From the NCBI RefSeq assembly GCF_013304445.1, contig NZ_JAAITA010000004.1, forward strand, positions 124,001 through 188,000: 64,000 nucleotides of DNA, read 5' to 3'. The stretch is from Blautia hansenii (GTDB taxonomy: Bacteria; Bacillota; Clostridia; Lachnospirales; Lachnospiraceae). Below are positions 8,627-16,330 of the stretch, piece after piece. Below the pieces are notes generated by a model. It searched no databases and was not told the DNA's origin. It saw nothing but the letters and a program-made list of their open reading frames with translations. Both the position numbers and the translations under genes were made by a program. Within the stretch, counting starts at the first letter, position 1. Every line of letters starts with the position of its first letter.

Positions 8627-8642
8627 AAGCAAACGTTTGATT
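8627..8642. promoter_or_regulatory. LacI-type operator at the ABC promoter
   Basis: AAGCAAACGTTTGATT, with the perfect 10-bp palindrome CAAACGTTTG at 8630-8639 and a central CG, as LacI-family sites have. It lies 10 bp upstream of the -35 box. The first 11 bases (AAGCAAACGTT) recur exactly at 12056-12066 in the nagB promoter, so the neighbouring LacI-family regulator is the likely ligand. Confidence 0.7.
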
Positions 8643-8702
8643 GTTTTGTTTATTTTTGTGTTTTATCAAAGTAAAATATTGCGCAAGATAGCAAAAAAGC
8701 AT

Positions 8703-8733
8703 AAAAATTTGAGCAGCGCCTTTTTTGCGCTGC
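8703..8733 (-). terminator. Terminator of the nagB-nagA-aldolase unit
   Basis: On the minus strand GCAGCGC (8733-8727) pairs with GCGCTGC (8719-8713) across a 7-nt A-rich loop, followed by a T-rich stretch from 8710. It lies about 50 bp after the aldolase stop, so the transporter downstream is mainly transcribed from its own promoter. Confidence 0.7.
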
Positions 8734-8780
8734 CCAAACCTCACATTTTTCTGTGCATTTTGCACTTTTGACTCTATTTT

Positions 8781-9932
8781 TTACATTCTTTTATAACGTT
8801 CTGCCATTTCCTCAAGAGAAACCTGTTCCACCAGCGGCGCTTTTCCGTAAGAACCAAACTCTACAATCAAAGTTCCGATAGCTTCTTTTACACCTTTCTC
8901 AATCACTTCTACCAATTCCGCCCTGTCCTTATCCGGAACCATTCCATACATAACCGTATCCATAATTGGCGGCAGAAAGGCTCTTGGGTCAAACTGCTCT
9001 CTCTTCTCTTCCAGCAGCTGATAAACGCCTCCAATAGACGGACTGTTTCTCTTTTCCGGATGTTGTGCGAAATATTCTTTCATATTTCTGGTAACAGCCA
9101 GACGAATATCCGTGTCCACATTAATTTTGCCAATGCCACAGGGAATGGCAGCTTTCAGTTCTTCAATGGAAATACCATGTGCATTCTGAATATTTCCGCC
9201 CAGTGCATTGATTTCCTCTACAATATATCCGGGTACTGTAGAGGAACCGTGAGATACCAGAACTCCAAAGAGATTTTCATGCATCATGCACTCTTTAATT
9301 GCAATAGCAATTTCTTTTCTCAGCTTTACACCTTTTCCTTTGGAAGCCCCATGCATAGTTCCATAAGAAATGGCCAGGGCATCACAGCCTGTTTTCCGAA
9401 AGAATTCCACTGCCTTTAAAGGATTGGTATAAGTAGAGGTGGCGGAAAATACATGGTCTTCCACGCCGGCCAGTACACCTAATTCTCCTTCTACAGATAC
9501 GCCCCTTTCATGGGCATATTTTACCACTTCTCTGGTCAGTTCCACATTTTCCTCAAAAGGAAGGGAAGAACCGTCAATCATAACCGACGTATATCCACCT
9601 TCAATGGCTGCCACACAGGAATCAAAATTTTTGCCGTGGTCCAGGTGCAGAACAACCGGTATAGGTGAATTTTCTGCGTATTTTTTTACTGCTGCCGCAA
9701 TATTTTTTGCGCCTACTTTTTTATCTTCCAGGGTAGCATTCTGAAAATCTGTGCGTCCTCCCATAAATCCGTTGGCCAAATCCGCCCCCTGCAGAATTGC
9801 TGCGGAACGGAACATTTCGTGTACTTCAATGGCTGCTTTTGCCTGTGCCACTGCATTTACATTAAAAGCCCCCTGGGCAAAATGATATTTGTCAACGGTT
9901 TCCAACAATGGTCTCAATGGTATTAATGGCAT
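8781..9932 (-). CDS. Class II ketose-bisphosphate aldolase, Calvin-subtype
   Basis: Zinc-dependent aldolase of the fructose-bisphosphate family, cleaving a ketose bisphosphate (or an analogue) to dihydroxyacetone phosphate and an aldehyde. Metal-site residues are visible: HLDHG at 96-100, Glu in EGELGVLAG, His in GTMHG and His in VSHGSS. The HGSSTVPG and KINVDTDIRLA segments put it with the longer class IIB (Calvin-cycle type) enzymes. At 383 aa it is longer than usual by about 30 residues, with a C-terminal extension. The start overlaps the end of the NagA-like gene by 10 bp, with AGGAGGAAT upstream, so the two are probably coupled. Because it sits with NagA and NagB homologues, its true substrate may differ from fructose 1,6-bisphosphate. 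Confidence 0.85.
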   Translation of the reverse strand: MPLIPLRPLLETVDKYHFAQGAFNVNAVAQAKAAIEVHEMFRSAAILQGADLANGFMGGRTDFQNATLEDKKVGAKNIAAAVKKYAENSPIPVVLHLDHGKNFDSCVAAIEGGYTSVMIDGSSLPFEENVELTREVVKYAHERGVSVEGELGVLAGVEDHVFSATSTYTNPLKAVEFFRKTGCDALAISYGTMHGASKGKGVKLRKEIAIAIKECMMHENLFGVLVSHGSSTVPGYIVEEINALGGNIQNAHGISIEELKAAIPCGIGKINVDTDIRLAVTRNMKEYFAQHPEKRNSPSIGGVYQLLEEKREQFDPRAFLPPIMDTVMYGMVPDKDRAELVEVIEKGVKEAIGTLIVEFGSYGKAPLVEQVSLEEMAERYKRM

Positions 9933-11098
9933 GATGATTCCTCCTGTTTTTCAATTTTCATTCCTTTTACAAAAGTTTCCAGAATATTGTAATTTTCATC
10001 TAAAATGAGTATATCTGCGTCTTTTCCCACTTCCAGACTGCCAATATGCTCCTCTGCGTGTATCAGTCTGGCCGGATTCATGGTAAGCAGCGGCAGAACG
10101 TCTTCCATAGACTCTCCCGTAAATTCGATCAGCCGCTTCAGAGCTGTTCCCGTAGTCAGCGTACTGCCGGCCCGGACACCGTTTGGCAGTTTGGCATCTC
10201 CGTCTTCCACAATCACATCATTGACTCCCAGCTTGTACGCTCCGTCCGGAAGTCCTGCGGCCATAATAGAATCAGTCACAGCTACCACTCTGTCATGGCC
10301 TTTTGCCTTTAAAATCATACGGACACTGCCCGGGTGCAGATGTCTTCCGTCACAGATAGTTTCACAGTATACATCGTCCGCTTCCAGCACAGCCCCCATA
10401 ATTGCAGGGAAATGCTGATGAAACAGCTTCATGGCATTGCAGGTGTGGGTACAGGCTTCGGCTCCGTTTTCAATACATTTTCTTGACGTCTCATAATCCG
10501 CTCCGGAATGACCGATGGCAACGGTTATGCCCAGCTTTCTGATTTCAGGAATGGATTCCGGAATTCCCTCTACCTCCGGCGATACTGTAATATACCGAAT
10601 GTTCCCCCGGGCTTTTTCCTGATATTCCCGTAAAAGCTCTATATCCGCCCCCCGAAGCAGGGATTCAGGCATGGCCCCTTTAAATTCCACGGATAAAAAA
10701 GGTCCTTCCAGATGAATTCCCAGCAAATCTGCACAGTTTTCGTGGTCTTCTTTATGCTTCAGCACTTCTGCAATGACCTTTTCCGTTTGTTCTTTGGTAT
10801 CGGTCAAAATCGAACAAAGCCAGGTTGTAGTTCCCTGCTGTGCAAAAAAATAACCGATTTTCTGAAATTTTTCTTTGGAAGCTGCATTGACGTCAAAGCC
10901 GCAGCCGCCGTGGGTGTGAATATCGATAAAGCCGGGAACTACCGCATTGCCTTTGACATCATGGATGATTCCATCTGTAATTTTCTCAGACGGGCTGCAG
11001 ATTCTGGTAATCCTCCCATCTTCCATACAGAGATTTTTTCTTTCCAGGCGGCGTTTTTCATATCGGTATACATATCCGCCGGTAATCCAGGTTTTCAT
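9923..11098 (-). CDS. nagA: N-acetylglucosamine-6-phosphate deacetylase family protein
   Basis: Amidohydrolase that would remove acetate from N-acetylglucosamine 6-phosphate. Family landmarks appear in order: DIHTHGG, HLEGPFL with the metal Glu, IGHSGAD, THTCNAM, and VAVTDSIMAAG with the catalytic Asp. In THTCNAMKLFHQH the usual THLFNAM loop is altered near the substrate pocket. 391 aa, normal length. It lies 2 bp after the NagB-like gene and overlaps the aldolase by 10 bp, so all three form one unit. The family call is firm; the exact N-acylated sugar is open. Confidence 0.85.
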   Translation of the reverse strand: MKTWITGGYVYRYEKRRLERKNLCMEDGRITRICSPSEKITDGIIHDVKGNAVVPGFIDIHTHGGCGFDVNAASKEKFQKIGYFFAQQGTTTWLCSILTDTKEQTEKVIAEVLKHKEDHENCADLLGIHLEGPFLSVEFKGAMPESLLRGADIELLREYQEKARGNIRYITVSPEVEGIPESIPEIRKLGITVAIGHSGADYETSRKCIENGAEACTHTCNAMKLFHQHFPAIMGAVLEADDVYCETICDGRHLHPGSVRMILKAKGHDRVVAVTDSIMAAGLPDGAYKLGVNDVIVEDGDAKLPNGVRAGSTLTTGTALKRLIEFTGESMEDVLPLLTMNPARLIHAEEHIGSLEVGKDADILILDENYNILETFVKGMKIEKQEESSCH

Positions 11099-11100
11099 CT

Positions 11101-11925
11101 CTATCCCTCCAGTGCAGCTACAAACTCTGTAATCTTCAGATTAATGTCCGGATGTCCGGTAAGAAGGGATACCGGGAAATCAGAAGTTGCCTCTCCGTAA
11201 GCTGTACGGCGTACCACTGCTCTGTGCCAGTTTCTGAAGCATCCCAGTCTGATTTTTTTTGCATGGGCAATTTCCCAGATACCAATGGTCACACAGTAAT
11301 GAGGCATATCTTCCAGTGCACCGTTAAAATCTCCAATGGCATTTGCAGTTCTGGTTTCCTTTGTAATCTCCAGCACTCTGGTCTTCTGCGCCAGAAATTC
11401 TTCCTTGCTCATAGAAGCGTCTGCTTCGTTGAACGCCACATGACCGTTGATACCGATACCGCCAAAACAAATATCCACACCGCCCAGCTTTTCAATCAAT
11501 TCCGGTATGTATCCCAAATTTTCCGGATCCGGGAAAACCCTCTGTTCTTCCGGCATCAAAAGTTCTTTTTCGATTTTTCCATATACTTCACGGTTCATAA
11601 AGCCTCGAAAACTTAACGGATGGGTTTCCGGCACCCACTTTTTGTCGTCCTCCAGATATTCATCCATGTTGATGAACCATACATTTTTCAGGTTGATTTT
11701 TTCCGTATTTACCTTTTCCACAAAAAACGGATACTGTCCTACCGGGCCTACGGGGCAGATAAATACTGTTTTTTCCCCTTTTTCGTTGTGGGACTTGATT
11801 TCCTCTGCCATTTCCTCTGCCATAGAGCGAAACACCGCTTCATTGTTTTCCATAACCAGCACAGGAAGTTTCGGGTTATTGCTTAAAAGTTCTTCTCTGG
11901 TATAGCTGTAATATGCATGTCTCAT
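11101..11925 (-). CDS. Glucosamine-6-phosphate deaminase-like protein, divergent
   Basis: NagB/6-phosphogluconolactonase-fold protein of 274 aa, which in the classical family converts glucosamine 6-phosphate to fructose 6-phosphate and ammonia. NMDEYL retains the catalytic Asp72-type residue, and GGINGHVAFNEA-like sequence (FGGIGINGHVAFNEA) retains His143 and Glu148 equivalents. The Asp141 equivalent of E. coli NagB (GNDGH) is Asn here. The phosphate loop TGSTP is replaced by PVGPVGQYP, and the Lys208 region reads NWHRAV with Arg. It is the first gene of the operon, facing the LacI-family regulator. These changes suggest a shifted substrate or activity; it could also be a fast-evolving true NagB. 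Confidence 0.78.
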   Translation of the reverse strand: MRHAYYSYTREELLSNNPKLPVLVMENNEAVFRSMAEEMAEEIKSHNEKGEKTVFICPVGPVGQYPFFVEKVNTEKINLKNVWFINMDEYLEDDKKWVPETHPLSFRGFMNREVYGKIEKELLMPEEQRVFPDPENLGYIPELIEKLGGVDICFGGIGINGHVAFNEADASMSKEEFLAQKTRVLEITKETRTANAIGDFNGALEDMPHYCVTIGIWEIAHAKKIRLGCFRNWHRAVVRRTAYGEATSDFPVSLLTGHPDINLKITEFVAALEG

Positions 11926-12041
11926 ATCAGTTCTTCCTTTCCATACGATTGGTCATTGTACTATAAATCTTATCTTTGTAGTTCCGATTATACGATAAGC
12001 ACCATACATTTTCAATAAACCTTTCCCAAAAGCCCCTTGTT

Positions 12042-12071
12042 TTTATATTCTATTTAAGCAAACGTTGTCTT
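12042..12071 (-). promoter_or_regulatory. Promoter of the nagB-nagA-aldolase unit
   Basis: Minus-strand -10 TATAAA (12047-12042) with a weak -35 AAGACA (12071-12066) at 18 bp. A LacI-type site fills the spacer and the -35 box, so bound repressor would block RNA polymerase. Confidence 0.55.
12056..12071. promoter_or_regulatory. LacI-type operator at the nagB promoter
   Basis: AAGCAAACGTTGTCTT shares its first 11 bases exactly with the site at 8627-8642. It lies between two divergent promoters, about 76 bp before the regulator's start codon, so it may also serve autoregulation. Confidence 0.65.
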
Positions 12072-12079
12072 ATATTTTG

Positions 12080-12108
12080 TTGTCATAATCCGTCATTTCA
12101 GTTATAAT
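12080..12108 (+). promoter_or_regulatory. Promoter of the LacI-family gene
   Basis: -35 TTGTCA (12080-12085), 17-bp spacer, perfect -10 TATAAT (12103-12108), about 38 bp before the start codon. Confidence 0.75.
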
Positions 12109-12146
12109 ATGCTTATCTATTAACTCTTGTATTGTGAGGTTTGAAT

Positions 12147-13208
12147 ATGACTTTAAAAGAAATCGCCCAAAAAGCAAACGTATCCATATCCACGGTTTCC
12201 CGTGTCATTAATCAAAAAAACACAAAAGCAGCAAGCCCTGAAGTTCAGGAACGTATCTGGGAAATTGTGCGGGAGAGCGGCTATACGCCCAATACTTCTG
12301 CACGGGCGCTGAAAATGGGGACAAAAGCACCTGCTGCAATCACCTCTTTGCCGAAAACGATTTCCTGTATTTACGCAAGAGGAGAAACCGCAGTTTCCGA
12401 CCTTTTTTTCTCGCATATTGCCAAGGCCATTGAGCAGGAAGCTTTTAAAAGCAACTTTTTCATCAAACATTCTTTCACTGCTCTTGATATTGCCAATGCG
12501 GAGGTTGCCGCCCGGGTAGCTAATTCTCCTGCCGACGGAGCCGTGATTCTGGGTCGTTATGACAAACAAATGCTGAAATTTTTCACAGAACATTATAAGC
12601 ATATTGTATATGCAGGACTAAACCCCATGGGAAGCAAATACGACCAGGTGGTATGCGATGGAAGAGAGATTACCTACAGCGCCATTTCCTATCTCCATGA
12701 ACTGGGGCATACTAAAATCGGCTATATCGGAGAGCAGAACAACGAAATCCGCTATACGGCTTTCAAGGAGGCTTTAAAATCCCTGAATCTGCCCTTTTTA
12801 CAGAAAAATACAGCAAACGTAAAACTTTCCCACGAAGGCGGCTACCAGGGAGCTTATCATCTTATGGAAGCCAAATCCGACATAACGGCCATTTTCTGTG
12901 CCAATGACAATACTGCCATCGGGGCCATCAAAGCCATCCGGGAAAAAGGATACCGGATTCCGGAAGATATTTCTATCATTGGTGTGGATGACATCGAAAC
13001 CGCCCAGTATCTCTCTCCCATGCTGACCACCGTACACATTCCCACAGAAGAAATGGGACAGCTGGCTGCCAAGATTCTCATTGACCGGATTAACGGCGGA
13101 CACAGAATTCCTTTGAAAGTAATTCTGCCCTTCCACATTGCCAAACGGGACACCTGCGCAAAGCCTGCACGAAACGGGAAAACCTTTCTGCAAATGCCCC
13201 CAGGGTAA
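12147..13208 (+). CDS. LacI-family transcriptional regulator
   Basis: DNA-binding repressor of 353 aa. The N-terminal helix-turn-helix (TLKEIAQKANVSISTVSRVIN) and hinge helix (NTSARALKMGT) are intact; the rest is a periplasmic-binding-protein-like sensor domain ending in the usual GVDDIETAQYLSP and LTTVHIP pieces. I chose ATG 12147 because GAGGT ends 6 bases before it; an in-frame TTG at 12141 is the alternative. It is divergent from the nagB unit, and matching operator-like sites lie at the nagB and ABC promoters, so it probably controls both in response to a sugar or sugar phosphate. Confidence 0.88.
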   Translation: MTLKEIAQKANVSISTVSRVINQKNTKAASPEVQERIWEIVRESGYTPNTSARALKMGTKAPAAITSLPKTISCIYARGETAVSDLFFSHIAKAIEQEAFKSNFFIKHSFTALDIANAEVAARVANSPADGAVILGRYDKQMLKFFTEHYKHIVYAGLNPMGSKYDQVVCDGREITYSAISYLHELGHTKIGYIGEQNNEIRYTAFKEALKSLNLPFLQKNTANVKLSHEGGYQGAYHLMEAKSDITAIFCANDNTAIGAIKAIREKGYRIPEDISIIGVDDIETAQYLSPMLTTVHIPTEEMGQLAAKILIDRINGGHRIPLKVILPFHIAKRDTCAKPARNGKTFLQMPPG

Positions 13209-13211
13209 AAA

Positions 13212-13260
13212 AACAGCAGAAAGCTGCAATGGCGTTTTTCTCCTGCAGCTTTCTGCTGTT
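13212..13260. terminator. Bidirectional terminator between lacI-type gene and folA
   Basis: 17-bp perfect stem (13212-13228 with 13244-13260, AACAGCAGAAAGCTGCA type) flanked by A on the left and T on the right, so it can end both the plus-strand regulator and the minus-strand folA transcript. Confidence 0.88.
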
Positions 13261-13262
13261 TT

Positions 13263-13754
13263 TTATTTTTTCACTCTCTCATATGTCCGGAATTCGTATT
13301 CAATATCAAAATACGTCTGTTCTTCGCTTCTCTCAGTCACTTTCCACTCTTTATCCTCATCCAGATTTGGGAAAAAGGTATCTGCTTCGTAGGCAAAATC
13401 AATTTTTGTCACATGAGCCTTGTGGCAGTAAGGCAGCATCTGTTTATAAATGCTGTCCCCGCCGATAACGTAAACGTCTTCCTTATATTTTTTCACTTCT
13501 TCCAGAGCTTCTTCCACGCTGTGCACTACAATGGCATCCTTTACCCGGTAATTCTTGTCCCTTGTAAGAACAATGTTCACCCGGTTCTTCAATGGAAGTC
13601 CTCCCGGAAAACTCTCCAATGTTTTTCTTCCCATAATCACCACATTTCCCGTGGTTGTGGTACGGAAAAATTTCATATCCGCCGGAATACTTACCAGCAG
13701 TTTATTCTCTTTTCCAATGCCCCAGTTGGCGTCTGCCGCTACAATCAGATTCAT
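13263..13754 (-). CDS. folA: Dihydrofolate reductase
   Basis: Reduces dihydrofolate to tetrahydrofolate with NADPH. The N-terminal NLIVAADANWGIGKENKL and the cofactor segments VIMGRKTLESF and VYVIGGDSIYKQML are classical. 163 aa, normal length. It follows thyA by 14 bp, which makes sense because ThyA produces the dihydrofolate that FolA recycles. Confidence 0.95.
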   Translation of the reverse strand: MNLIVAADANWGIGKENKLLVSIPADMKFFRTTTTGNVVIMGRKTLESFPGGLPLKNRVNIVLTRDKNYRVKDAIVVHSVEEALEEVKKYKEDVYVIGGDSIYKQMLPYCHKAHVTKIDFAYEADTFFPNLDEDKEWKVTERSEEQTYFDIEYEFRTYERVKK

Positions 13755-13768
13755 ACTGTTCTCCTCTC

Positions 13769-14620
13769 TTACACTGCAATAGGTATATTTTTAATCTGTG
13801 GTCCTGCCTGATAATTTTCCACAATCAAATCTGCTGTGGTAAACGCATAAAAATCCTTGATTTCCGGATTCAAAGAAACCTTTGGCGCAGGATAGGTATC
13901 TCTGGAAATCAGTTCTTTCACAATGTCCACATGTCGGTCATAAATATGGGCGTCCGCAATCACATGTACCAGTTCTCCGGGAATCATATCGTTGACCTGA
14001 GCCACCATCATAAGAAGAATCGCATACTGGCACACATTCCAGTTATTTGCTGCCAGCACGTCCTGGGAACGCTGGTTTAACACGCCATTCAGCACCAGCT
14101 TCTCGCTGTTCTTTTCTTTGGTAACGTTGTACGTCATACTGTAACAGCAAGGGTCTAAGCCGCCGCTGTGCAGATATTCAAACTGATACAGATTCGTCAT
14201 AATTCTTCTGCTGTAAGGATTCTCCTTCAGCTGCTTTAATACATAGTCCATCTGGTCAATTTTTTCGCCCTTATACAGAAATTTTCTGCCCACCACATCT
14301 CCGTAGCAGGTTCCGATAGAGCCGTTTTCATCCGCCCACGCATCCCAGATATGGGCGTTTAAATCATGAATATTGTTGGACTTTCTCTGATAAATCCAGA
14401 GAATTTCGTCCATACAGGTTTTTAATGCTGTTTTTCTTAAAGTCAGCGCCGGAAATTCCTTGCGCAGATCGTAACGATTTACCACTCCAAAACGCTTAAT
14501 GGTATAAGCATAAGCGCCTGTATCCTCCCATTTGGGGCGCACCTTTTCTCCCTGTGTATCAGTTCCGTTTTCCAGGATGTCACGGCACATGGAAATAAAC
14601 AAATTATCTGCTAAACTCAT
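13769..14620 (-). CDS. thyA: Thymidylate synthase, divergent
   Basis: Methylates dUMP to dTMP with methylenetetrahydrofolate. The catalytic cysteine is in DPCCYSM, where most ThyA enzymes have PCH, so the usual following histidine is Cys here. The dUMP-binding segment reads LNQRSQDVLAANNWNV in place of the common QRSxDxxxGxPFN, keeping Arg, Ser, Asp and Asn. ADAHIYDRHVD matches the DAHLYxNH segment. 283 aa. It is the first gene of the thyA-folA pair. Confidence 0.9.
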   Translation of the reverse strand: MSLADNLFISMCRDILENGTDTQGEKVRPKWEDTGAYAYTIKRFGVVNRYDLRKEFPALTLRKTALKTCMDEILWIYQRKSNNIHDLNAHIWDAWADENGSIGTCYGDVVGRKFLYKGEKIDQMDYVLKQLKENPYSRRIMTNLYQFEYLHSGGLDPCCYSMTYNVTKEKNSEKLVLNGVLNQRSQDVLAANNWNVCQYAILLMMVAQVNDMIPGELVHVIADAHIYDRHVDIVKELISRDTYPAPKVSLNPEIKDFYAFTTADLIVENYQAGPQIKNIPIAV

Positions 14621-14656
14621 ACTGGTTTCCTTTCTTCTGCTTTTCTCATGCTTTTT

Positions 14657-14662
14657 ATTATA
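14657..14662 (-). promoter_or_regulatory. Likely -10 box of thyA-folA
   Basis: Minus-strand TATAAT 37 bp upstream of the thyA start. The -35 (TAGCAA at 17 bp) is poor. Confidence 0.4.
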
Positions 14663-14817
14663 CCCTATTCTCCTGTCTTTTGCTATACAAAAAACAAAAG
14701 CGTCTCCCGGCGGAAAGCTTCTGAACTTTACAAATCCTGCAAAAAATGATACGCTTTAACAATAAATTCTTCAACGTGTGTTTTACTTTTTACGATTCAG
14801 AAAGGAGCCCTTTACAG

Positions 14818-15309
14818 ATGAAAAAACTGATTATTTATTTATTGAAACCATTTTCCTTCCTTCCGGCCATTGCCATGATGTATCTCATTTTCAGCTTTTC
14901 CAGCCAAACCGGCAAAGAGTCCGGAAATTTAAGCCATGAAATCAGTTATCAGATTGTATCCGCAGCAGACCGGATTCTGGATAAAAATCTGTCTGAAGAA
15001 AGCAAAAATACCTATGCCGACAAAATTGAACTGCCGGTACGAAAACTGGCTCACATGACAGAATACTGCATTCTGACCATATGTATATCTTTCCCTCTGT
15101 ATGTATACGGAGTCCGGGGCTTCTGGCTCTTTCTTCTGGCCGGACTGCTGTCCGCAGGATTTGCCTGCACAGATGAATTCCACCAGTCCTTTGTTGCCGG
15201 ACGGGGACCTTCCAAGCGAGACGTCCTTATCGACAGTACCGGGGCGCTGTTTGGTATTATTTTCGTCCAGATTTTCTGTCATAGCTTTACGCCTTCTAAA
15301 AGAAGGTAA
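14818..15309 (+). CDS. VanZ-like family membrane protein
   Basis: Small integral membrane protein (163 aa) with about four hydrophobic segments. It carries the VanZ-family features LPVRKLAHMTEYCIL and the acidic DEFHQSFVAGRGPSKRDVLIDSTGA stretch. VanZ gives low-level teicoplanin resistance in enterococci, but most chromosomal relatives have no known function. I chose ATG 14818, with AAAGGAG at 14801-14807, over the earlier in-frame ATG at 14746. It stands alone between thyA and birA. Confidence 0.85.
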   Translation: MKKLIIYLLKPFSFLPAIAMMYLIFSFSSQTGKESGNLSHEISYQIVSAADRILDKNLSEESKNTYADKIELPVRKLAHMTEYCILTICISFPLYVYGVRGFWLFLLAGLLSAGFACTDEFHQSFVAGRGPSKRDVLIDSTGALFGIIFVQIFCHSFTPSKRR

Positions 15310-15310
15310 T

Positions 15311-15346
15311 AAAAAAGGAACTGTCCCGCCAACAGTTCCTTTTTTA
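15311..15346. terminator. Bidirectional terminator between vanZ-like gene and birA
   Basis: GGAACTGT (15317-15324) pairs with ACAGTTCC (15332-15339), extended by A6 on the left and T6 on the right. Confidence 0.85.
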
Positions 15347-15350
15347 TTTT

Positions 15351-16310
15351 TTAAATTTCCAGGGACACATCTGCAAAATCCAGAAGTTCTCTCTCTCCCT
15401 GTCCATTGGTTACAAGAAGTCTTCCATCCTCCAGAATTTTTTCTGCCCTTACCACACGACACTCCTGATTTCCAAAGACTTTTATCTGTCTTCCCGGCAC
15501 AATATTTCTCTGTCGATATTCTGGAGAAATGCCTGGCTTTTCTGCTTCTTTTAAAAGTTCATTGACAATACAGGCTGCCAGTCGGTTTCTGTCTGTCCGA
15601 ACTCCTCTTTCCAGAATCGCTCCTGCCTTCCGGCGAATTTCTTCCGGGAATCCCTCCTTTGGTTCATAGAGATTCAGACCGATTCCCACTACGGCAAACT
15701 CTATCTCTCCTGTCTCAAAATCCGTGACAGCTTCTGTAAGAATTCCGCACACCTTTTTTTCCTGCAGATACAAATCATTGACCCACTTAATGCCCAGAGA
15801 AACCCCGCAGCACCCTTCCACCGCACGGCACACAGCCACCGCAGCTGCTGCCGTAATCTCCAGGCTCTGCCGCAGTGTCTTTTTCGGATAAAGCAGCACA
15901 CTGAGATACAGCCCGCTGCTTTCAGGCGAATAGAACTTTCGTCCTTTTCTGCCTCTTCCTTCTGTCTGGCTGTTGGCTGCCACCAGAGACCCATGGGGCA
16001 GCTGTTTCTCCACCGCTAACTGTTTCATGACCCTGCTGGTAGAAGAAATTTTCTGAAAGACCTGCACCTCTGCCTCCTGGTGCTCCAGGAAACAACGGAC
16101 AGCTTCTCTAGAAAGGATATCGTTTTCCTGCTTCAGCGCATATCCCCTGTTTGTTGCCGCCTGAATCTGATACCCCTCCTGACGGAGCGTTTTCACTGCT
16201 TTCCATACAGCGGCTCTGGACACCTGAAGCTGCCGCGCCAGTTCCTCTCCCGAAAGATAAGTTCCTTTTTGACTTTCCAACAACTCCAGAAGCTTTGATT
16301 TCGTAGACAT
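15351..16310 (-). CDS. birA: Biotin-protein ligase / biotin operon repressor
   Basis: Attaches biotin to carboxylase carrier domains and, in forms with an N-terminal winged helix, represses biotin genes. Residues 1-65 form the helix-turn-helix (SGEELARQLQVSRAAVWKAV). The ligase domain has the biotinyl-AMP loop GRGRKGR and the KWVNDLYL and GIGLNL segments. The C-terminal beta domain is present, giving 319 aa, which matches the bifunctional type. It lies 20 bp after the nucleoside permease gene on the same strand. Confidence 0.93.
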   Translation of the reverse strand: MSTKSKLLELLESQKGTYLSGEELARQLQVSRAAVWKAVKTLRQEGYQIQAATNRGYALKQENDILSREAVRCFLEHQEAEVQVFQKISSTSRVMKQLAVEKQLPHGSLVAANSQTEGRGRKGRKFYSPESSGLYLSVLLYPKKTLRQSLEITAAAAVAVCRAVEGCCGVSLGIKWVNDLYLQEKKVCGILTEAVTDFETGEIEFAVVGIGLNLYEPKEGFPEEIRRKAGAILERGVRTDRNRLAACIVNELLKEAEKPGISPEYRQRNIVPGRQIKVFGNQECRVVRAEKILEDGRLLVTNGQGERELLDFADVSLEI

Positions 16311-16330
16311 TTGCCTTCCCTTACTTTCTT

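Noticed and set aside
8627-8642. CcpA catabolite-response element
   Set aside because: The site has the central CG but does not match the TGNNARCG-type cre well, and its twin lies next to a local LacI-family gene.
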